Below the pieces are notes generated by a model. The model was not told the origin of the DNA. It searched no databases and saw nothing but the letters and a program-made list of their open reading frames with translations. Positions 57,668-64,000 of a stretch of DNA of 64,000 nt are shown piece by piece (position 1 is the stretch's first letter; each line of letters begins with the position of its first letter). Made by a program: the position numbers and the translations under genes. Source of the stretch: Calliopum simillimum (lineage: Eukaryota; Arthropoda; Insecta; Diptera; Lauxaniidae). The DNA lies in contig OX638368.1 of the NCBI GenBank assembly GCA_951812925.1, positions 81,946,909 through 82,010,908 of the forward strand, read 5' to 3'.

Positions 57668-59761
57668 GGGTGATTCTTAGATAACTGTGCTTTTTCGAGT
57701 TGTAAAATTGGCAGATAATTTTTTTGGATTTTTGCAAGTTTCTTCATGCTATCTTGTGTAAACACACTCTTAAAACTCACCTTTTATGTAGATCAACAAC
57801 AAGTGTGAATTTACGGCTTTGAGGTCGAAATTAAGAAATTTTGCTGCCACGTTTGTGACCAAATTGCCACGTTTGTGACATTTTAGCCACAGTATGGAAA
57901 AATTATGGTTTTGAAGCGTTTTGATGAGATATATATTGCATATAATGACAAATTTACACTTCAAGACTAATTTTGCAACAGTGTCATGTCTCCGGTGGTC
58001 CATTTTTTTTATACCCTACGGCCCTAAAGATCAACTATGGTTCCCTGTCCTCTGTTTTAATAGCCGTTTATGATGGATTAGGATCTCCTAATTACGAATC
58101 TGATCTTAATTTTTTTCTATTACATCAGTATCCTTAGTTATCCTTGCTCAAAAGTGAAAAAATCACAGTTTTGACATCTACTTAACTAAAACAGCAACAA
58201 GTAAATATAATTTTTGTCAATGGTTTCAGACAGCCGAATTTATTATCAACAGTACAAAATTTACCGTTTTTCAATTGGATTCCCAGTTTCCGAGTTATAA
58301 GCCTTTAAAAAAAGGATACCTCTCAATAACACACAAAGGACCGAAAAATTAACAAAAATTGTAAGTTTTATTATTTTTACCAGAAATATATTTTATCACG
58401 AAAATTTTAAGCCCTTGCAGACTAAAATCGGATGAAAAAATAAGGCTCTATTGTAGATTTAGTGAATGAACAGATGAAATTTTGATTCTGTGAATTTGCA
58501 AAGTAGTAGTTTAGTAGGCTTATTCACTAAATCTAGAATAGAGCTGTCATTTTTCATGCGATTATGGTCTGCAAAGTCACGAAATTTTTGTAATTAAATA
58601 TGTTATTGATAAAAATAATAAAACTTGATTTTTTGTTACTTTTCGGTCTCGAAAAATCCTTTGTATGTTATCGAAAGATGTCCTTAATTTAAACGCTTAT
58701 AACTCGGAAGCTAAGAATCCAATTGAAAAACGGTAAATTATGTCTTGTTGACAATAAATTTGGCTGTCTGAATCCATTGACAAAAATTAATTTTACTTGT
58801 TGTTGTTTTTGTTCTATAGCTTTAAGTAGATGTCAAAACAGTGATTTTTTCACTTTTGAGCAAGGATAACTCAGGATTCTGATGGTGTAGAAAAATTTTT
58901 GTATTAAAAACATAATTAATAGCCTTCAACTAAACATCTGTATACTCAAACTTTATATGAAATATGTTTTTTTGCAGACTGATAAAAAGTGCCACGTTTG
59001 TGACATTTTTGATGCGCCACGTTTGTGACATTTTTGCAGTTTATCGCTCATTGTAAAGCACGCTTTTGAGTTCAAGATTTTTCCAAAAGAATTTGGGGTC
59101 ATGTCTGCAAATCCTACAAAAAAATTGTTTCATGCATAAAATAAAATGTCCTACCTGGGAGTGCCGAGTGCCACGTTTGTGACCATAATTTTTAGAAAAA
59201 ATGGTTTTTGTTTATAAAATGCCCTATAAAACGCAAACAGATTTCTTTTTGGACGCGTTCGGACATGATGACGATTGGATGATGGATAGTGATCAGAATT
59301 AATGCATGTGTATTGCAATCTATTGACTGAAACAGTAGTACCATGCAGTAGTAGCATAATGCTTTCAAGAAATTTCTTTTTTCCAAAACTAGGGGACAGT
59401 TTTCAATTCGAAATTGTGCCCTCTAAAAATTGTTTAAAACTGCAGATGAGCTCAGAATATTGTAGCCTTAAGTATTTACTTAATATATGTAGAACTTGTT
59501 TTCTGTTCTATTTCCGTTTTTTGGTCGTATTTCATCGTTTTGTGTATAAAAAGTAGAGGTAGGACATGCCACGTTTGTGACATTTGGGGTATATTTGCAA
59601 ACTTTCACAATAGACCAATAATTATTTGGTGGTAAAATTGATCCGCTCTATTAGAAAAACATAGTTTCTAACTTATAGCGTAATTTTTTGTGAAAAAAAA
59701 GCCTACTGTATAGGTGAAATCTCCAGAGGACACAAAAAGTACAGTTATCTGAGAATCACCC
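57668..59761. mobile_element. 2.1-kb element with six copies of GCCACGTTTGTGAC
   Basis: The ends GGGTGATTCTTAGATAACTG and CAGTTATCTGAGAATCACCC are inverted repeats of about 25 bp, and both are flanked by ATATAT. Comparison with the uninterrupted mariner at 25441 suggests a 4-bp ATAT duplication. The 14-mer GCCACGTTTGTGAC occurs at 57846, 57866, 58991, 59016, 59170 and 59568, always on the plus strand. The centre (58105-58908) is a large imperfect palindrome. There is no transposase frame. Superfamily unknown. Confidence 0.78.
58105..58908. repeat. large imperfect palindrome within the 2.1-kb element
   Basis: Arms of about 370 bp (58105-58470 and 58517-58908) are inverted copies. Examples are TTATCCTTGCTCAAAAGTGA on the left and CACTTTTGAGCAAGGATAAC on the right, and TTTACCGTTTTTCAATTGGA with its inverse. 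It could be a further foldback element inside the first, or the amplified core of its host. Its ends are blurred. Confidence 0.7.
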
Positions 59762-60910
59762 ATATATGTCATTTTGAAGGTACATTTGACAGCTGTCAAA
59801 ATCAGTCAACAAAACAATTTTATCTTGTGTGCATCATTATTATTTTTTACGATGAATAACTTCGAAAATTGGAGAAAAAGACAGCATTTGCGGGAGGTTC
59901 TGTTGGGTCATTTTTTTGCAAAGAAAACTGCTGCGGAAAGTCATAGTTTGCTTGTAGAAGTTTATGGGGACTATGCTCCAGCTGAATCAAGCTGTCGTGA
60001 GTGGTTTCGACGGTTTAAAAGTGGTGATTTTGATGTCGAAGGCAAAGAACGTCCTGGTCAGCCGAAAAAGTTTGAGGATGAAGAATTGGAGGCATTACTC
60101 GATCAAGATTCATGTCAAACGCAAGAAGAACTTGCAGAACCATTGGAAGTTGATCGAGCAACAATTTTCAGACGTTAGAAAGCCTTGGGAATTTTTCAAA
60201 AGATGGGAAATTGGGTGCCATACGAGTTGAAGCCAAGGGACGTCGAACGCCGATTTTTGATGTCCACAATGCTGCTTGAACGCCACAAAAGGAAGGGTTT
60301 TTTGCATCGTTTTGTCACTGGCGATGTGAAGTGTATCCATTACGATAATCCCAAGCGCAAAACAGCGTATGTCAAGAAAGGTGAGGCCAGCCCATCACAG
60401 CCGAAGCCAAATATTCACGCTTCGAAGGTAATGCTCTGTATTTGGTGGGACCAGCTAGGTGTGATCCATTATGAGCTGTTGCCAGGTGGCCAAACCATTA
60501 ATGCTCAACTCTATCGTCAACAATTGATCCGATTGAAGCAGAAAATCCAGGCAGAGCGGCCAACGTATGCGACCAGACACGAGTCAATCATTTTCCACCA
60601 CGATAACGCTCGGCCACATATTGCTGCCCCAGTCAAAAATTACCTGGAAAACAACGGATGGGAAATCTATACAAATTTTGCCTCACCCGCCTTATAGCCC
60701 AGACCTTGCACCATCAGACTACCATTTGTTCCGATCAATGCAGAATGCCCTATCAGGAATACGGTTCACTTAAGTTTAAGATATCGAAAATTGGCTCGAT
60801 TCATTTTTGGCCGCCAAGCCGGCGCAATTTTTTTGGGATGGAGTTCATAAATTGCCTGAAAGATGTAGAAATCCTAGGTTAAGAGCCCCAGGCACTTCAC
60901 TAAAAAACAA

Positions 60911-61050
60911 TAAGGGGATTCCTGAAAACGAGTATAAGCCTCGAAAACCTCATAAACTCGTAAAAGTTGTCCAAATCAATACGAAAATTGACAGTTGTAC
61001 GAGTTTAGGAGGTTTTCGAGGCTATTAAACGTTTTCAGGAATCCCCTTAA
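60911..61050. mobile_element. about 135-bp palindromic MITE
   Basis: GGGGATTCCTGAAAACG at the left and CGTTTTCAGGAATCCCC at the right, flanked by TAA (60911-60913 and 61048-61050). The arms continue inward (CCTCGAAAACCTC and GAGGTTTTCGAGG are inverted), so nearly the whole unit folds into one hairpin. The TAA duplication fits a PIF/Harbinger-type MITE. Confidence 0.65.
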
Positions 61051-62276
61051 TATAAAATTTTAAAATTTTTTTCTTATATAAACAAATCTACAGGAATAAA
61101 AAAGTGGTCACGATCGGTATAGCTGTTCAAAAATGGGAGGTGTCACGCCCTCTTGTCCGATTTCGTCTAGTGTTTGCTCAGAGCTTGTACTTACTGTCCC
61201 TAGTAGTTATGTGTATTTTTGTTGCATTATCGCCTATAATGCTCTAAATATTGCGTTTTGAATATATTTTTTGTATGGGCGGTAGGCGTGTCCGTTGACC
61301 GATTTCGTTCATTTTCAATTCCACGAGCTAACTTTGACGACGAAGGCAGTGTACCGAATTTCATTGAATAATCAGTTCTGCCGTAAAATGTATTTCCACG
61401 CACACACACACCCAGCCAGCCAGCCAAACGGACATGGCTGTATCGACTCAGGATGTGATGATGATCAAGAATATAAATACTTTTCTATACCTGCCACACC
61501 TTTTTCTCTGCGTAAAAAACGGAAGGACAAAGTGAATATCGTCGGGTTAAAACTACAACTAGACATCTACATTTTTCGTATTAAGTTTTTTTTAAATTTA
61601 TCATTTGTATGGGATTTTGAAGATTTCTGCTTCTTATTGTTTATATAAAATTGGATGGGGACTACATTTCAAAAAACCTATTAGACTGCCTAGTTGTTGT
61701 TTTAACCCAACGATATACTGGCAAATTGGTTGAATTTTTTAGAGTTTATTCCTTATTTATTGGACTATCAGATAATATTATTTAAAAATGTGGCTAATCG
61801 GCAGGAGTGCGCTACTTTGAATCAAATTTTTAAAAAAAATTAATTTATTTTTAAAACCCTCTAACTAGTAAGCCAGTTATCTGGATCGAGGACGTATATA
61901 TGTATAACATACTCAAATATTACTAAAATCGGAAACATCAAAATTTTTTACGTAGTAACTTACGGGGAAAACCACAATTTACATAAATTTCTTGGAAAAA
62001 TTGGGAGGACCCATTTTGATATGTTGTTCAGGGCAAAATTCTCTATCGATTGGTATAGGTTTTATGAAGTTTGGAATTTGTGCAAGACTCACTTATATAC
62101 ACTGTAACTAATTTAACTGGTCTATTGAAAATAACGCCAGAAAAATCTCCATACAAAATTCTAGAGATATTTCCATTTTTTTGGAAATAATGCCAAACAC
62201 TTTTCTGGCGTTTTTTCTTATTTAATTTTGTGGCTTTATTTCGAAAACAAAATTTAAATAACGCCAGAATTTTATA
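61051..62276. other. intron/upstream DNA with dispersed repeat phrases
   Basis: Contains the ACCGATTTCG and CACGCCC type phrases near 61130-61320, a CA/CCAG run near 61400, and three occurrences of AACGCCAGAA or its inverse (about 62137, 62200, 62260). The last group looks like the ends of a decayed small element. No gene recognised. Confidence 0.35.
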
Positions 62277-64000
62277 CGTAGGCTGCTATATATATTTCTG
62301 GCCTAGGCAGTACTAAGTGTTGCCAGGTGCAATCTGACATTTCCGTTGGAAAGTTTGACATTTTTTAGCATAAGCGTACTCAGAACGATTTGACGTACGA
62401 CCATCATTTGTGTTGTTTACAGTGATTTGAAAAAATGAATTTGGCAAAAAAATGGAATTAACTCGTGAACATTTTCATGCGATCATTTTTCACAACTTTC
62501 GACGTGGAGTGCATCGATGAACTTAAATCTTTGTATGGCGATGAAGCACCATCTTATAGCACTGTGAAAAACTGGATTAATGAATTCAATCGTGGTCGTA
62601 GTTTGGTCGCCGACGAATTCCGTGAAGGTCGTCCAAAATCGGTTGTTGTGCCACAAAACATCGATATAGTGCATGAACCAGGCATTAAAATAAGCTGCAG
62701 TATTGCCCTATTTCTGCAGTAATAACTTGAAATTTGCAGTAATAACTTCAGAATATTGTAAAAAATTTCAATAATAATTTTCACCCAAATTCATATTACT
62801 TTGTTTTGCGTTAATCGTTGAAACTAAATACTCATTTAATTTAGCATATAACCGTTGTTTTAGTTGTCTAACCTCACCATTCTGGACTAAAATGTAGTAC
62901 TCGGCAAATCTACCTTAAACATATTTTTATAAATGCAACAGAAATGGAAAATAGCGAAGATGAAGATGTTTTCGAAGAAAATTTCACTACAAATTTTCAA
63001 TTTTCAATTGAATCATTGCCATGATATCTGTTATTTAATATTAATATTTAGTATTAATCACTTACTTAAATAAGCCATTAAAAAAATGTTGCTAAAAAAT
63101 TGCAAATAAAAACAAAAAAATTCTGCAGTAATAATTTTTTCTTATTTCAACCCCTGGCATGAACTGTTAATGCAAGATCGTCATGTGACATACCGTGAGA
63201 TAGAGGCATCCTTGGGCATTTCTCCCAAAAGCATACATTCGATATTGCATGATTATCTGGCCGTACAAAAGGTTTGTTCTCGTTGGATCCCGCACAATTT
63301 GACAATCGCTCAAAAAAAGGCTCGTGTCGATTGGTGCAAAGAAATGTTGAAAAAATACGATCGCGGTGCTTCAAGACGTTTATAAGATCGTCACTGGTGG
63401 TGAATCATGGATCTATGCGTATGAGCCCGAAACAAAACAGTAATCGACCGTGTGGGTCTTCGAAGACGAGCCAAATCTAACGAAAGTTGTTCGTGGAATA
63501 AGCACTTCGAAGCAAATGGTCGCCAGTTTCTTCGGCAAAACTGGTCATGTGGCGACTGTTACGCTTAAGCAACGTAGGACGGTCAATTCTGAGTGGTACA
63601 CCACAATTTGTTTGCCTGAAGTCTTTGGAGAAATCCGAAAAACGAACAAGAGAAGACGAATCATTGTTCACCATGACAATGCGAGCTCTCACACATCGGC
63701 TCAAACCAGCGACTTTTTGACCGGTCAAAACGTCGAATGACTTCTTTTTTTTCCCTCACATCAAGAAAAAAATGCGTGGTCAACGATTTTCGTCGCCAGA
63801 AGATGCTGTTGAAGCGTTCAAAATACCATGTTTTGGAGGTGTCTCAATCGGAGTGGGAAAAGTGCTTCGAAAATTGGTCTGAGCGCATGCAAAAGTGTAT
63901 AAATCATGCTGGAGAATACTTTGAAAAACAATAAAACGATTTTTGATAATAAATATTCGCATTTTCATTATTAGGCCAGAAATATATATAGCAGCCCACG
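62277..64000 (+). mobile_element. third mariner copy, interrupted by a hAT-like MITE
   Basis: Left end after TA: CGTAGGCTGCTATATATATT. The right end at the window edge is the inverse with one mismatch (AATATATATAGCAGCCCACG). Without the insert it is about 1.24 kb, normal for mariner. Coding relics: MNLAKKMELTREHFHAIIFH, ECIDELKSLYGDEAPSYSTV, then after the insert MQDRHVTYREIEASLGIS, SRWIPHNLTIAQKKARVDWC, ESWIYAYEP and HHDNASSHTSA. There are frameshifts (near 62510, 63380 and 63735) and a stop near 63440. The first catalytic Asp, in the usual TGDE.W, is Gly here (TGGESW). Distinct subfamily from the other two mariners. Confidence 0.9.
62679..63156. mobile_element. 478-bp hAT-like MITE with 8-bp target duplication
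   Basis: GCATGAAC occurs at 62671-62678 and 63157-63164, directly abutting both ends, and splits the mariner coding sequence. The ends CAGGCATTAAAATAAG and CTTATTTCAACCCCTG are imperfect inverted repeats starting with CAGG. 8-bp duplications and CAGG-type ends are typical of hAT. The motif CTGCAGTAATAA-like recurs near both ends (62694-62760 and 63123). No transposase. Confidence 0.88.

Larger units (their letters stand above)
57588..60870 (+). mobile_element. mariner copy interrupted by a 2.1-kb element
   Basis: The left end (TTGGGTGTACAACTTAAAAA, after TA) is identical in kind to the copy at 25367. At 57667 it is broken by another element and resumes at 59762. Transposase starts at 59852. 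It has a TAG at 60176-60178 in place of a sense codon and continues in frame through TGDVKCIHYDN and HHDNARPH to 60697. A frameshift then puts YSPDLAPSDYHLF in another frame. Homology stops near 60870, before the right inverted end. Inactive DD34D mariner. Confidence 0.9.

Noticed and set aside
59302..59556. 84-codon plus-strand frame in the 2.1-kb element
   Set aside because: No conserved motif. Its place between 14-mer copies does not support a transposase.

Overview
The window is nuclear DNA of a higher dipteran fly. It is AT-rich, has short GT-AG introns mixed with huge repeat-filled ones, and carries fly-type mobile elements (a Ty3/gypsy element primed by tRNA-Lys, an I-type LINE, mariners, a Tc1 relic and foldback-like elements). 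No prokaryotic feature, CRISPR array, rRNA or functional tRNA was seen. The species cannot be fixed from sequence alone.

One host gene dominates. The minus strand from 55811 down to 19325 carries the 3' part of the fly orthologue of human USP34 (Drosophila puf, puffyeye), a giant ubiquitin-specific protease. I could place 24 exons with GT-AG junctions whose phases all agree. They encode about 3482 residues up to the stop codon. The 5' exons lie beyond the right edge. The Cys box is in a 2.8-kb exon, and the His box lies across a 3.4-kb intron holding a dead LINE. The largest intron (24821-40003) has been inflated to 15 kb by nested elements.

Left flank (1-18900). Positions 1-11484 are a nearly complete minus-strand Ty3/gypsy element. 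It has a 2.73-kb 5' LTR, a tRNA-Lys primer site, gag, and pol in the -1 frame behind a GGGAAAC slippery heptamer. The window opens inside its 3' LTR. Next comes a small inverted-repeat element (11748-12102). It is followed by a 4.6-kb element with long inverted repeats (12610-17215) around a broken gene of unidentified family; its right arm is split by an internally deleted LINE. Another LINE relic and AT-rich DNA follow, down to the puf 3' end.

Introns and right flank (20400-64000). Intron contents from left to right: a TA-flanked inverted-repeat element with six copies of a 14-bp motif and a nested MITE; a LINE RNase H tail; a 907-bp mariner; several inverted-repeat elements; a LINE split by a foldback element that was itself split by an intact I-type LINE; a minisatellite-armed foldback element; a LINE split by a second foldback element; and a palindromised Tc1 relic. 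Upstream of the first visible puf exon are a mariner split by a 2.1-kb element with six copies of a different 14-bp motif, a small MITE, and a third mariner split by a 478-bp hAT-like MITE with an exact 8-bp target duplication. The nesting gives a readable order of insertions.
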